Source: a bacterium 1XD42-1
Lineage (GTDB): Bacteria; Bacillota; Clostridia; Oscillospirales; Ruminococcaceae
Length of the DNA: 64,000 nt
Direction: 5' to 3'
Assembly: GCA_003612625.1 (NCBI GenBank)
Contig: RAZJ01000007.1
Coordinates: forward strand, 1 to 64,000
Every line of letters starts with the position of its first letter. Positions within the stretch are counted from its first letter, which is position 1. Positions 32,571 to 40,845 of this stretch are shown in pieces. The notes under the pieces were generated by a model that saw only the letters and a list, made by a program, of their open reading frames with translations, was not told the DNA's origin and did not search any database. Made by a program: the position numbers and the translations under genes.

Positions 32571-33926
32571 ATGCGTCTTTTGAAACAGATTTGGAATTAT
32601 AAGCCTGCCCCGGGAAAAAATACAGTCCGAATAAAAGCGGCCCAAGGATTGGTATTCTTTTTTGCTTTTATGATTGGCTGTACGCTGATTTCCCGGGCAG
32701 CAGATTCTTTAACAGTTCCCGTTGTGGAAATAACCACTCCAAAACGGATGGCATTAACCCATACTTTAGAATTAGACGGGGTTTTGGAGTTTACCGGAAA
32801 AATCCCAGTATTGGGGCCGGAAAATGCTTTGGTCACTTCAGTAGCTGTGAAGCAGGGCGATCAGGTACAAGCCGGTGATTTACTTTTGCGATATGATATT
32901 GAAGAAATCCAACAATCTATTTCGGAAAAGTCTTTTGCATTGACAAAACTAGAATTGGAGCTGGATGAGATTGAACAGAATGAAAAATATACCCGGGAGA
33001 AGAACCAAACTGCTTTAAACCGGGCTTTTGATGATTACGAAGCCCAAGCAGAAAGTGCCTCCTTCCGGGTCAAAACAGCCCGGGATGAGATGAACCGTGC
33101 CAGACATGATTTGCGGGTATGGGAGCGGGAAGGGGAGCAAGACAGTGGAAATATGTATGAAAGCCTTCAAAATGCTTATTTAGAAAAGAAACGGCTTTAT
33201 GAGCAGGCCCAGTTAGAGGAAAGTCAGGCATTGAACCAGGCCAACAGAGGGATTGAAGATGCCATACCGGGAACATACACCAGAGAAAAAGAACGGAAGC
33301 AGACTGAAATTGAGGAAGCACAAATAGAACTTGCGCATTTAAAAAAGAAAATAGCCTCTGGGGGAGCTTTACATGCTCCGGCAGCAGGGACGGTTATGCG
33401 CTTGTCAGCAGAACCTGGGAAACGGTTAGGCGGGGAAGCGGCCGCTTATTTATCGGGAAACGGAATAGCATTTACAGCACCATTGACACAAATGCAAAAG
33501 GAAGAATTAGCCAAAGGAGGGGAATTTATAATAGACTTAGGGGAAGGAAAAAAATTAAAAAATATTCCGGTACAGGTTGTACCAATAGCGGAAAAAACAG
33601 GAAGTTATCAATTAGAAGCAGAGCTCCCCGAAGGGGAACCAGGAGCTGCCGCCACAGCCCAGGCAATCCGAAAAACAGAAGTTTTTCCAATTTGTGTCCC
33701 GCTTTCCGCAGTAAATGGACAGAATCCATCTGCATTTTTGCTTGTGGTACGGGAACGGGAAACGCCTTTAGGAATGGAACAATATGCGGAACGAGTAGAT
33801 GTTGTGATAGAAGAAAGTGATATTTCTTATGCAGCCATTTCAGGAGCCATAAACAGTGACGATCAAATTATAGTAGGAAGTTTATTTTTGTCAGATGGGG
33901 ATCGTATACGGGTGGGAATATCATGA
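32571..33926 (+). CDS. HlyD/MacA-type membrane fusion (adaptor) protein
   Basis: 451 residues. One N-terminal transmembrane helix (GLVFFFAFMIGCTLI) is followed by a lipoyl half-motif (VAVKQGDQVQAGDLLLRYD near 105). A long charged coiled coil runs through about 115-265, then the second lipoyl half (LHAPAAGTVMRLSAEPGKRL) and a beta-barrel part. Such adaptors work with efflux permeases, not importers. Here it sits 4 bases after an importer permease and overlaps a MacB-like protein by 4 bases, so the last two genes look like an export or signalling half of the operon. Confidence 0.85.
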   Translation: MRLLKQIWNYKPAPGKNTVRIKAAQGLVFFFAFMIGCTLISRAADSLTVPVVEITTPKRMALTHTLELDGVLEFTGKIPVLGPENALVTSVAVKQGDQVQAGDLLLRYDIEEIQQSISEKSFALTKLELELDEIEQNEKYTREKNQTALNRAFDDYEAQAESASFRVKTARDEMNRARHDLRVWEREGEQDSGNMYESLQNAYLEKKRLYEQAQLEESQALNQANRGIEDAIPGTYTREKERKQTEIEEAQIELAHLKKKIASGGALHAPAAGTVMRLSAEPGKRLGGEAAAYLSGNGIAFTAPLTQMQKEELAKGGEFIIDLGEGKKLKNIPVQVVPIAEKTGSYQLEAELPEGEPGAAATAQAIRKTEVFPICVPLSAVNGQNPSAFLLVVRERETPLGMEQYAERVDVVIEESDISYAAISGAINSDDQIIVGSLFLSDGDRIRVGIS

Positions 33927-34894
33927 ATCTTAGAAAATGGACAGCTTTTGGATTGCTGGCAGCAGCCTTGTTTTTCTGGCAGGCAGGCTGCCATTTATTA
34001 AACAGGTTTCCACAAGAACAAGCTGTTTCCATGAAGTTAGAAAAAGGGCTTCCCGCCGCCAGCTATGAAGAAATGATACGGACAGAATCCCAGGCAGGGC
34101 TAGCTGTTCCTTTTGTACTTTGGACACAGTTGGAAGCCCAGTCCATTTTCTCATTTTCCGGCAGGGAAGCCCAAACAGCAGTTATTCCAGCATGTGGAGA
34201 TATACAGTTGCTTTTTTCTTTTCCTCTGGCTTTAGAAGATCAAACGGGTGTTTTAATAGACCGGAATACAGCTCACACTTTATTTGGAGCAGCTGACGGT
34301 ATGGGGGCAGAAATCATATATCACGAAAAAAGATATAAAATACGGGGCCTTTTAGACTGCCCTTTGCCGACAGCCGTATTTCAAGCTGATTCCTTACAAG
34401 AAATAACGCTGGATCATGTAACCCTTGCAAACGGGAAACAGATACAACCCTTTATTATGCGCCACCACTTAAATCCAATCCATACAACAAAGAATATGAT
34501 ATGGAAACAATTAGCAAGTTTTATTTGTTTTTTGCCGCCAGCCTTTGGAACCTTATGGATCGGAAGTATCCTTTTAAAAGCAGTATGGAAGGCAAGAAAA
34601 AAGCCTGTTCCTGAAACAATAGCTTCATTAGGGCTTTTATTCTTTGTATTTTTATGTTTTTTTGCTTTATTAAATTTTTTGCCTGCCCAATGGATTCCAT
34701 CCCGTTGGTCTAATCTTTCTTTTTGGCCTCAGGCATTTTCCGTTTGGAAAAGGGATACCTTAGAGTGGATTTCCAGTCCAAAGTATCGTCCTGATTTAAC
34801 AGCAATGCTGCCAGGAAAGGTTCCGTTTTATTGTGGCATATTTTCTTGTATCAGCTTATTGACAGCAGGGCAGTTATTTTCTTTCAAAAAATAA
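33923..34894 (+). CDS. MacB/FtsX-like membrane protein without an ATPase domain
   Basis: 323 residues. Topology matches the type VII ABC permease plan: TM1 at the N-terminus (GLLAAALFFWQAGCHLL), an extracellular domain of about 150 residues, then three helices (ICFLPPAFGTLWIGSILL, ASLGLLFFVFLCFFALL, GIFSCISLLTAGQLF). The extracellular part contains GVLIDRNTAHTLFGAADGMG and YHEKRYKIRGLLDC, similar to the periplasmic core of MacB-family permeases. It pairs naturally with the HlyD-type adaptor before it. The degree of divergence makes this a fold-level call; transport activity is unproven. Confidence 0.65.
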   Translation: MNLRKWTAFGLLAAALFFWQAGCHLLNRFPQEQAVSMKLEKGLPAASYEEMIRTESQAGLAVPFVLWTQLEAQSIFSFSGREAQTAVIPACGDIQLLFSFPLALEDQTGVLIDRNTAHTLFGAADGMGAEIIYHEKRYKIRGLLDCPLPTAVFQADSLQEITLDHVTLANGKQIQPFIMRHHLNPIHTTKNMIWKQLASFICFLPPAFGTLWIGSILLKAVWKARKKPVPETIASLGLLFFVFLCFFALLNFLPAQWIPSRWSNLSFWPQAFSVWKRDTLEWISSPKYRPDLTAMLPGKVPFYCGIFSCISLLTAGQLFSFKK

Positions 34895-34897
34895 AGC

Positions 34898-34928
34898 AAG
34901 CCATTCCAGATAATATCTGGAATGGCTT
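34898..34928. terminator. Terminator between the transport operon and the secreted-protein gene
   Basis: A 14-bp perfect stem (AAGCCATTCCAGAT and its inverted copy, 3-base centre). On the minus strand TTTATTTTTTG follows, so it terminates the gene at 34968; it also lies just after the plus-strand operon. Confidence 0.8.
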
Positions 34929-34967
34929 ACCTGTTATCAATTTATCAATATTACTATTGAAATTAAA

Positions 34968-36569
34968 TTAGAATTTGCCAGTGTTTGCAGGAGCTTTGCT
35001 GCCGCTGCCGCCGTTGTTGCCAGGAGTTACATCAACAGGAGCATTGGTGTTGTCATCAGGAACCAGATCGTCTGGAACCAGATCAACTACGTCGTCGTTA
35101 GAAGCTTCATCAACTGGTTTTTGGCAGATGATGTATGTGCCCAGGAAACGGGTACGGGTGCAGAATGCCATATCGCCGTTGTCGCCTTCTTCATAGGTGA
35201 AGGAATCGGTGATATCGAACAGATCGCCATCAACTACCTGATAGATAACAGCTTGTTCCGGATCGAAGGTTTCGTTGCCGTCGTCATCTACGAATGGGCT
35301 GTAGATTTGGAGGTCAGCACGGCTGGTGGAGGACAGGCTCGGAGAACCAGTGAATTGGAAGATATAAGCATCTTGATCGTTGAAGTAGGAAGCATAATCA
35401 GCATGTTCCCATTTGGTGGACAGTTTGGCATAGAATTTGCCAGTGTCGCTGTCGCCGAAGAACTTCAAGTATGCCAGATCGCCGTCTTCATCATAGTATG
35501 TGACTTCGTTCCAGTCATTCTTAACAGGATTCAGCATCAAGCCGCCAACGCCAACTCTCCAGTCGCCGTCTGCTGCTTTAACCAAGTTCTTCATGTAGAA
35601 GCTGAAGTCATTGACTTTGAATTCTGTATCATCTTCGATACCATCAATGTGTTCAACAGCAGCATCTTTTGCAGTCAGGCGCATATCCAAGCTGATCTTA
35701 ACTTCATCATCGGTGAAGATTTCGCTCAATTCAGCTTTGATGTAACGGTAACGAGCACCGCCGGTTCCTGGAACAACATCGCCATTGATAGCATTATACA
35801 TATTGCCGCTGAATTTCTTAGTTGTATCAGACAAAGCTTTGATATATTTGCCGTTGTCGCCTTTGCTGATTTTCAGCTTCCAGTAATCATCATTGCCGAA
35901 TTTGTATTCATTATCTTTGATCATGAAGTAAACGGTAGAACCGGATTGAATGCCGTCATCGCCGTTCAGATCTTTATCAACGCCACGGGAAGTTTCAGTC
36001 AAAGGAATCGGATAACCTTGGCCGTCACAAACAATAACATCTCTTACACTCAATTCTGTTCCGTTTCTGTCAATATCAACAGTTTCGCCGCCAGTACCAT
36101 TTACAATGGCTTGAGCACCGCCGCCAGCTGTAATATCTACAGTATCATCTTCGTATACCAGATCTAACCGATAGGTAGCAGCAGTCAAATCAGCACCATC
36201 AAGCCGTACTGCTGGAGAAATGGTTGCGGTTACTGAAGCACTGCCCCTATTGTATTTCAAAGTAACGTCATAGTACTTTCCGTTGAAATCAATGTTGTTG
36301 AACCGAACGCCATTCAATGCGTGACCTACATCAGCAGCAGTAAGAGCAGTAGTAGTGCCATCCAATGTAATTTTAGCTTCACCGATAACATCTTCTTCGC
36401 CACCAATAAGACGAACAAATTGTACAGCTTTAACTTGTTCATTAACTTTTGTAGGTGCTACTGGAGTATATGTGATTGTTGCATTTGTTGCGGTTGCAGC
36501 AAAGCTTGCGGTAGCGCAAACAGAGGCAACCATAGCTGTGGCTAAAAAGCCAGAAAGAATCTTTCTCAT
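34968..36569 (-). CDS. Secreted surface-type protein, paralogue of the protein at 3783-5273
   Basis: 533 residues with a signal peptide (MRKILSGFLATAMVASVCATASFA). The mature protein is acidic, Asp/Thr/Val-rich and without transmembrane segments. The tail is an Asp/Pro-rich linker (VDLVPDDLVPDDNT) ending in KAPANTGKF; the NTG recalls a sortase motif but no hydrophobic anchor follows. Residues of about 400-495 align with the secreted protein at 3783. A consensus promoter and a 400-nt leader suggest abundant, regulated expression, as for S-layer or matrix proteins; the function is unknown. The ATG at 36569 was chosen because it begins the signal peptide and has GAGAGGAG upstream. Confidence 0.85.
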   Translation of the reverse strand: MRKILSGFLATAMVASVCATASFAATATNATITYTPVAPTKVNEQVKAVQFVRLIGGEEDVIGEAKITLDGTTTALTAADVGHALNGVRFNNIDFNGKYYDVTLKYNRGSASVTATISPAVRLDGADLTAATYRLDLVYEDDTVDITAGGGAQAIVNGTGGETVDIDRNGTELSVRDVIVCDGQGYPIPLTETSRGVDKDLNGDDGIQSGSTVYFMIKDNEYKFGNDDYWKLKISKGDNGKYIKALSDTTKKFSGNMYNAINGDVVPGTGGARYRYIKAELSEIFTDDEVKISLDMRLTAKDAAVEHIDGIEDDTEFKVNDFSFYMKNLVKAADGDWRVGVGGLMLNPVKNDWNEVTYYDEDGDLAYLKFFGDSDTGKFYAKLSTKWEHADYASYFNDQDAYIFQFTGSPSLSSTSRADLQIYSPFVDDDGNETFDPEQAVIYQVVDGDLFDITDSFTYEEGDNGDMAFCTRTRFLGTYIICQKPVDEASNDDVVDLVPDDLVPDDNTNAPVDVTPGNNGGSGSKAPANTGKF

Positions 36570-36967
36570 GGGTATAATTTCTCCTCTCAAATAAAAAGAC
36601 TTTTGGGTATTTTTCTATGTAGAAAGCGCAAACTATGTTTATTCCTGACTATATCAACTCTCCACAGGAACAACTGCCTTTACGCATACTACCATATCGG
36701 GATCACGGGTGAAACAGAAAGTGCCATCATGGTTCATGACAGCACAAAAAGAGCCTGCCATGTGTTCGCACACAGGGAAAGCTCACGAGTATATATACTT
36801 ATCGTTCGCAATCCCTCAAATAAAAAGACTTTCAAAAGGTTTCACCCGTACAATGAAAAGGAACTGACTCCCTTTTTACAAGGGATACACAGAAGCTCTC
36901 CACACATCTGTGCTTTCAGTGAAACGCTAACCCGATACTCTCCAATATCTGTTAGCTCCTTTCCTGT
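36570..36967 (-). promoter_or_regulatory. Long structured leader of the secreted-protein gene
   Basis: About 400 nt of transcribed, apparently untranslated RNA. An 11-bp perfect helix is possible between 36839-36849 and 36705-36715 (ACGGGTGAAAC on the RNA with GTTTCACCCGT). It encloses about 120 nt that can form at least three inner hairpins, for example TGTG/CACA in CCTGTGTGCGAACACATGG and TCAT/ATGA. An 18-nt direct repeat (AAAGTCTTTTTATTTGAG) occurs once inside this domain (36815-36832) and once directly against the ribosome-binding site (36586-36603). No known riboswitch class was recognised. Confidence 0.55.
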
Positions 36968-36973
36968 GACCAT

Positions 36974-37002
36974 AGTATAACTTGATTTCGGCCACTTGTC
37001 AA
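36974..37002 (-). promoter_or_regulatory. Promoter of the secreted-protein gene at 34968
   Basis: TTGACA (36997-37002), 17-bp spacer, TATACT (36974-36979). The stretch from here to 37266 is AT-rich and shows nothing else I can name. Confidence 0.85.
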
Positions 37003-37266
37003 TAGGTTTTTCAAAAAAAATTACAAAACGGTTACAAAAATAATGAAACTGGGCCAGGGCCAATATACATAGATAAAAAATACGGAACAAAAATATTGCT
37101 TTTCGGGTTTTAATATAAATCAGGTATCCGATAATGAAAAAGAAAGAAGCTTGGCGAAGGAAAATGGAATTTTTACTACAAAATTGTAAAATATATGTTT
37201 CATATAGAAAAAGAGTTTTTAATATAAAAAATTATTGGATAAACTCACAAAAATGAAAGAAACATA

Positions 37267-37295
37267 TTGTGAGTAATTACAATTGGTGCTATACT
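37267..37295 (+). promoter_or_regulatory. Promoter of the lipoprotein at 37389
   Basis: TTGTGA (37267-37272), 17-bp spacer, extended -10 TGCTATACT (-10 at 37290-37295). Confidence 0.65.
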
Positions 37296-37388
37296 GATTC
37301 CTGCATTGAAATGCTTTACAGGTTATTATAGACTGTTCCGCATTTTATCAGCTTTATGTAAACAAATGGAAAAAAAGGAGAAAATGAA

Positions 37389-38042
37389 ATGAAAAAAATT
37401 TTAATTGCAATGCTGATGTGTTTTGTAACGGCAGCTACGGCCGCTTGTGGAAATTCCGGCGGTTCTGCATCTTCTTCCGCACCAGCCCCGTCTTCTTCCG
37501 GAGCGTCCTCCGTATCTTCTGCTGAATCCTCTTCCGAAGCCAGCAGTTCCGAAGCTTCCCCGGAAGAATCCCAACCAGAGGCTTCTGGAGCTGAAACAGA
37601 TAATAATGCAGCAGGCGGAGAAGCAAATGCGCTTCCGATTCCCAGCGGCGCCACAGACGAACAAAAGGCTTACATAGAAACCATCAATGAACTTTTAGTG
37701 AAAGTAAGCGATACCGACAAAGCCCAGGAAATTGCCGCCAGCGGTGATATCAAAGCAGTTACTGATTTTGTAGATTCCCTGAAAAAAGATTTTGACGCCA
37801 TGGCTACATTAGAAGCCCCTGCCGAATATGCAGAAGTACAGACAAAAGTTGTTGAATTCAGCAATGCATTTTCCGGATATTTCGATCAGGTTTTAGAACT
37901 TGCCCGCATGGGTGCAGAAGGTGCCCAGCCGGATGCACAGGCACAGCAGGAAGCTGTAACAAATATGGGGGATATGGCTACCAAAGCAATGAATGCTTTA
38001 GTGGAAGTAACCCAAATGCTGACAGAAATGGATGCACAATAA
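37389..38042 (+). CDS. Lipoprotein of unknown function, Ser-rich linker and helical domain
   Basis: 217 residues. Signal peptide MKKILIAMLMCFVTA with a lipobox-like ATAAC (Cys20). Residues of about 22-75 are a Ser/Ala/Glu linker. The rest is predicted helical (EQKAYIETINELLVKVSD, DFVDSLKKDFDAMATLEAP, VEFSNAFSGYFDQVLELARM, MATKAMNALVEVTQMLTEM), consistent with a four-helix bundle. No named family recognised. AAGGAG precedes the ATG. Single-gene unit with its own promoter and terminator. Confidence 0.85.
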   Translation: MKKILIAMLMCFVTAATAACGNSGGSASSSAPAPSSSGASSVSSAESSSEASSSEASPEESQPEASGAETDNNAAGGEANALPIPSGATDEQKAYIETINELLVKVSDTDKAQEIAASGDIKAVTDFVDSLKKDFDAMATLEAPAEYAEVQTKVVEFSNAFSGYFDQVLELARMGAEGAQPDAQAQQEAVTNMGDMATKAMNALVEVTQMLTEMDAQ

Positions 38043-38060
38043 ACATAAAAACAAAGAGAA

Positions 38061-38098
38061 AACTGCCAGCAGATATTTTATCTGTTGGCAGTTTTTTT
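38061..38098 (+). terminator. Terminator of the lipoprotein gene
   Basis: AACTGCCAGCAGATA and its near-perfect inverted copy TATCTGTTGGCAGTT, followed by seven T residues. Confidence 0.9.
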
Positions 38099-38104
38099 AT
38101 GGGT

Positions 38105-39466
38105 TTAAAAGGATTTTCTTGCGGCGATGAAATAATTATCAATATTTTTCTTAATATCAGCAGGCTTCATTGTTTTTAATAAATAACCGATAGGATTTAA
38201 AGGAATTACTTTGCTGACGCCTTCCCGATCGGCTTTGCTGGTTAAGAAAATAACGGGGATATCTTCAAAATCTTTTTCAGAACGTATCATTTCCAAAACC
38301 TGGCTTCCATCACAGACAGGCATTTCATAATCCAGCAGAATGAGATCCGGTTTATTTAAAGTGATGCTTCTGATAGCAGATAATCCGGAATTTGCCAGGG
38401 CAACATCATAATCTGTATCCAGCAGGTGTTTCATCCCCTGGCGCATGGAACAGGAATCATCTACAACAAGTATTTTCTTTTTCCGGTTTTTTGCCTTATT
38501 CAGTTCGTTTTTGTTGAGATAATTTTGAACTTCTGACATAGCATTTTCTGCTTTAATGGAAGTGCCAAAATCTTTTTGGAGCAGATGGGGTGCAATAACG
38601 GAATATGCAAAATATCCTGCACCGGTATCAAATAAGAAACTGAATTGAGGTGATTTATCTTCAAAAATTTCCTGGAGCTGTTCATAAGTGAGTAAATTTT
38701 CTTCTTTTATTTCATACAGATCCGCACTGGAAGAATAAGCCTGTACCCGCTCAACAAATTGTCTGGCAGTATATCTGGTGGTATTTACCATCATGGTATC
38801 CAGTTTATTTGATTTTCCGCCTAATATGCTGCCTATTGTATGGAGCAGCAGTTTTTCTTCAAAGGCTAAAATAATCTGCCAGGTTTCATTTTTTTGGGTA
38901 TTATATACCAGACGGTAATAGATACCTTCTCCGAATTTTTCCCCGCCATAATGTTCACTGATTACCCGTGATTCCAGACGGAACATATCGTATAATAAAT
39001 GGATAATTGTTTGAGATAATCTTCTTTGTTCATCATCAGGCAGCAAGCTTTCCCATTTACTGGTAGCATTTCCGGTAATGGCAAAATCTTCCGTAAGGGT
39101 ATGCCCAATCAGCCAGCCGGTACAAACGCCAAGAAAATGGCTGACAGAAGTTGCGGAATAATTGGTTTTTCCCAATTCTTTTTCCAATTCTGGAAGGATT
39201 TTTTTCCGGAAACCGTCATGGAGATGCCGGTGTGTTTCAAAGCCTTTATAATTGATAGATGCCATATAGGCTTCTTCTTCTGTAAAATGCTTTAAAGCAT
39301 GGTCTTTAAAATATTTAATGCTTTCTTGGCAGTTTATTGCACGTTTATCAGCCTGAGCATTAGACATAAGCAGTTTATTTATAACACTGAAAATTTTTTT
39401 ATGTTCTTTATCAATGTGTTCTACTCCTATATTAAACCTGTCTTGCCATACTAATTCCGTTTCCAT
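38105..39466 (-). CDS. Bacteriohemerythrin - middle domain - response regulator receiver fusion
   Basis: 453 residues. Residues 1 to about 130 are a hemerythrin domain with all the iron ligands: VEHIDKEHKK, HFTEEE (HxxxE), HRHLH (HxxxH), HTLTED (HxxxxD). Residues of about 150-300 form a middle region (ILAFEEKLLLHTIGSILGG, MMVNTTRYTARQFVERVQAY) of the CheX-like or similar phosphatase/signalling kind, though that call is weak. Residues of about 330-453 are a receiver domain (KILVVDDSCSMRQGM, LILLDYEMPVCDG, PVIFLTSKAD, YLLKTMKPADI). It has no DNA-binding output. Likely links oxygen or di-iron redox state to signalling, perhaps chemotaxis. The ATG at 39466 follows GGAGG by 8 bases. Confidence 0.9.
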   Translation of the reverse strand: METELVWQDRFNIGVEHIDKEHKKIFSVINKLLMSNAQADKRAINCQESIKYFKDHALKHFTEEEAYMASINYKGFETHRHLHDGFRKKILPELEKELGKTNYSATSVSHFLGVCTGWLIGHTLTEDFAITGNATSKWESLLPDDEQRRLSQTIIHLLYDMFRLESRVISEHYGGEKFGEGIYYRLVYNTQKNETWQIILAFEEKLLLHTIGSILGGKSNKLDTMMVNTTRYTARQFVERVQAYSSSADLYEIKEENLLTYEQLQEIFEDKSPQFSFLFDTGAGYFAYSVIAPHLLQKDFGTSIKAENAMSEVQNYLNKNELNKAKNRKKKILVVDDSCSMRQGMKHLLDTDYDVALANSGLSAIRSITLNKPDLILLDYEMPVCDGSQVLEMIRSEKDFEDIPVIFLTSKADREGVSKVIPLNPIGYLLKTMKPADIKKNIDNYFIAARKSF

Positions 39467-39674
39467 TTTACTTTCCTCCATTTCAGATAATATTGTAGCC
39501 AAGCATATACGAACTCTTTTATCATATATCATATAACATAAAAATAGCACAAAATATTAAAATTTGCAATGCAATTTCTGGAATATTTAGACGATTGGAA
39601 AATTAAAATTTTCATTTTTTATAATATATGAAAATGAGTGAGTTTATGAACCAGTGATATTCTTACAGGGCTTT

Positions 39675-39758
39675 TTATCGTGTGTATACACACGATAAAA
39701 AAAGGACTTCCTTTTTTTATCGTGTGTATACACACGATAAAAAAAGGACTTCCTTTTT
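39675..39758. repeat. Two tandem 42-bp units each holding a 24-bp perfect palindrome
   Basis: Each unit contains a palindrome with centre CGTGTGTATACACACG flanked by TTAT/ATAA, then AAAAAGGACTTCCTTTTT, itself a hairpin. The two copies are identical (39675-39716, 39717-39758). They lie between the end of the barnase/barstar genes and the start of the hemerythrin-receiver gene, so they may act as terminators for the former or a double operator for the latter. The rest of 39467-39839 is AT-rich with no gene. Confidence 0.85.
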
Positions 39759-39839
39759 TTATTTTTCTGGGTTCATTATAATTTAAAAAATTCAATAAGT
39801 CAAGATCATAAGATCAATAAAAAGCGGGAAATAGAATAT

Positions 39840-40103
39840 TTATTCCGGTTCAATCTGTAAATTTTTATTTTCTAAAGCAGCATCTTGAAAAACGTTTAAG
39901 AGGGACTGTCCATAATCTCCTAAAGCCTTTAATTCCGAAATATGGAGAAAAGTAATACAGCAGGGTTTGATTTCCGTTAAGCAGTCATAAAGGGCATCCA
40001 GGTTATGTCCATAATAGAAGGGAAGTTCTAATTTCTGGGCAAGATAATCGTGCAGGGCTTTTTTCCCGGTCATTTGGGCGCAGTCTAAAACAATTTTTTT
40101 CAT
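39840..40103 (-). CDS. Barstar-family ribonuclease inhibitor
   Basis: 87 residues. MKKIVLDCAQMTGKKALHDYLA and YYGHNLDALYDCLTEI match barstar, whose second helix and loop (here YYGHNLDAL) plug the barnase active site. The conserved Asp equivalent to Asp39 of barstar is in NLDALYDC. It is cytoplasmic and its ATG overlaps the barnase-like gene by 4 bases, the expected toxin-inhibitor arrangement. It protects the cell from any RNase that fails to be exported. Confidence 0.92.
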   Translation of the reverse strand: MKKIVLDCAQMTGKKALHDYLAQKLELPFYYGHNLDALYDCLTEIKPCCITFLHISELKALGDYGQSLLNVFQDAALENKNLQIEPE

Positions 40104-40735
40104 GGGAGAATCACCTGGTTATTTTCATCAATTTCCACCTGATCGAAGGTTTCATAATGATCCTCCGTATAAAAATAAAGATCATCATTAGAAAATACCA
40201 GCCGTTTTGCGCCCCGGCTTTTAGCCCCGTTTGTATCTAAATCACATTCTGTATAAGTACGGCCGTCTTTCTGCGGAAGAAGCCCTTCCCGATTGCCAAA
40301 ACGGTCACCGCCAATTGCAGCGCCTTCCTGGAAAGCTTCTACGGAACCGCCTTCCCATCCCAAGGCACGGGCTTCTTTTTTGGTAATATAGTTAGGCGGC
40401 AGCCGGTTATAGGTAATTAAATATAAAACAACGTTTTCCAAATCATAGTAGAAGCCATTAGGATCAAGGGATTGTACTTCTATCTGAATATGGGATTCTG
40501 GCGGAAGCTCCTCAGAAACAGGAGGATCGGGTATTTCCGGCACAGACGAAGTTTCCGGCGGCAAAGGATCTTCCATGCTGGGAATGGATTCAGGCGCTTC
40601 TTCAGCGGGCAGGTGTATGACTTCCAGCTGCCCGCTGGAAGGAGCTGGAGGGGATGAAGGCGGGACAGGCAGTCCGCAGGAAGTAAAGCTGACAACCGTC
40701 AGCAGGGCAAGAAATAATGAATAAAAACGTTTCAT
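40100..40735 (-). CDS. Barnase-family ribonuclease exported as a lipoprotein
   Basis: 211 residues. Signal and lipobox (VVSFTSCG, Cys20), then a Pro/Ser/Glu linker of about 75 residues, then a complete barnase domain: LPPNYITKKEARALGW, IGGDRFGNREGLLP, the catalytic Glu in YTECDL, the Arg in AKRLVFS, and the catalytic His in EDHYETFDQ. All residues I know to be catalytic in barnase (Glu73, Arg83/87, His102) have counterparts. Barnase is usually released; tethering by a lipid and a long linker suggests surface-bound RNA digestion or contact-dependent competition. Followed by its barstar. Confidence 0.9.
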   Translation of the reverse strand: MKRFYSLFLALLTVVSFTSCGLPVPPSSPPAPSSGQLEVIHLPAEEAPESIPSMEDPLPPETSSVPEIPDPPVSEELPPESHIQIEVQSLDPNGFYYDLENVVLYLITYNRLPPNYITKKEARALGWEGGSVEAFQEGAAIGGDRFGNREGLLPQKDGRTYTECDLDTNGAKSRGAKRLVFSNDDLYFYTEDHYETFDQVEIDENNQVILP

Positions 40736-40845
40736 AGATCATTTCCTTCCGTTTTTTTGCTGTGATAATTCTTTTAGATCCTACCATGAAAATACAGAAT
40801 AATCAAGTAAAACAGAAAGAAATCGAAGAAAGGCAGATTTGCTTT

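Noticed and set aside
35121-36167. 348-codon open frame on the plus strand
   Set aside because: It is fully antisense to the secreted-protein gene with a signal peptide and paralogue support; it has no ribosome-binding site and a composition typical of a reverse reading.
36969-36999. Sortase-type anchor on the protein at 34968-36569
   Set aside because: The C-terminal PANTGKF has no hydrophobic helix or basic end after it, so a sortase signal is not supported.
36842-37090. 82-codon minus-strand frame in the leader of the secreted-protein gene
   Set aside because: Its start lies upstream of the promoter, and an internal ATG would overlap the -10, so it cannot be translated from this transcript.
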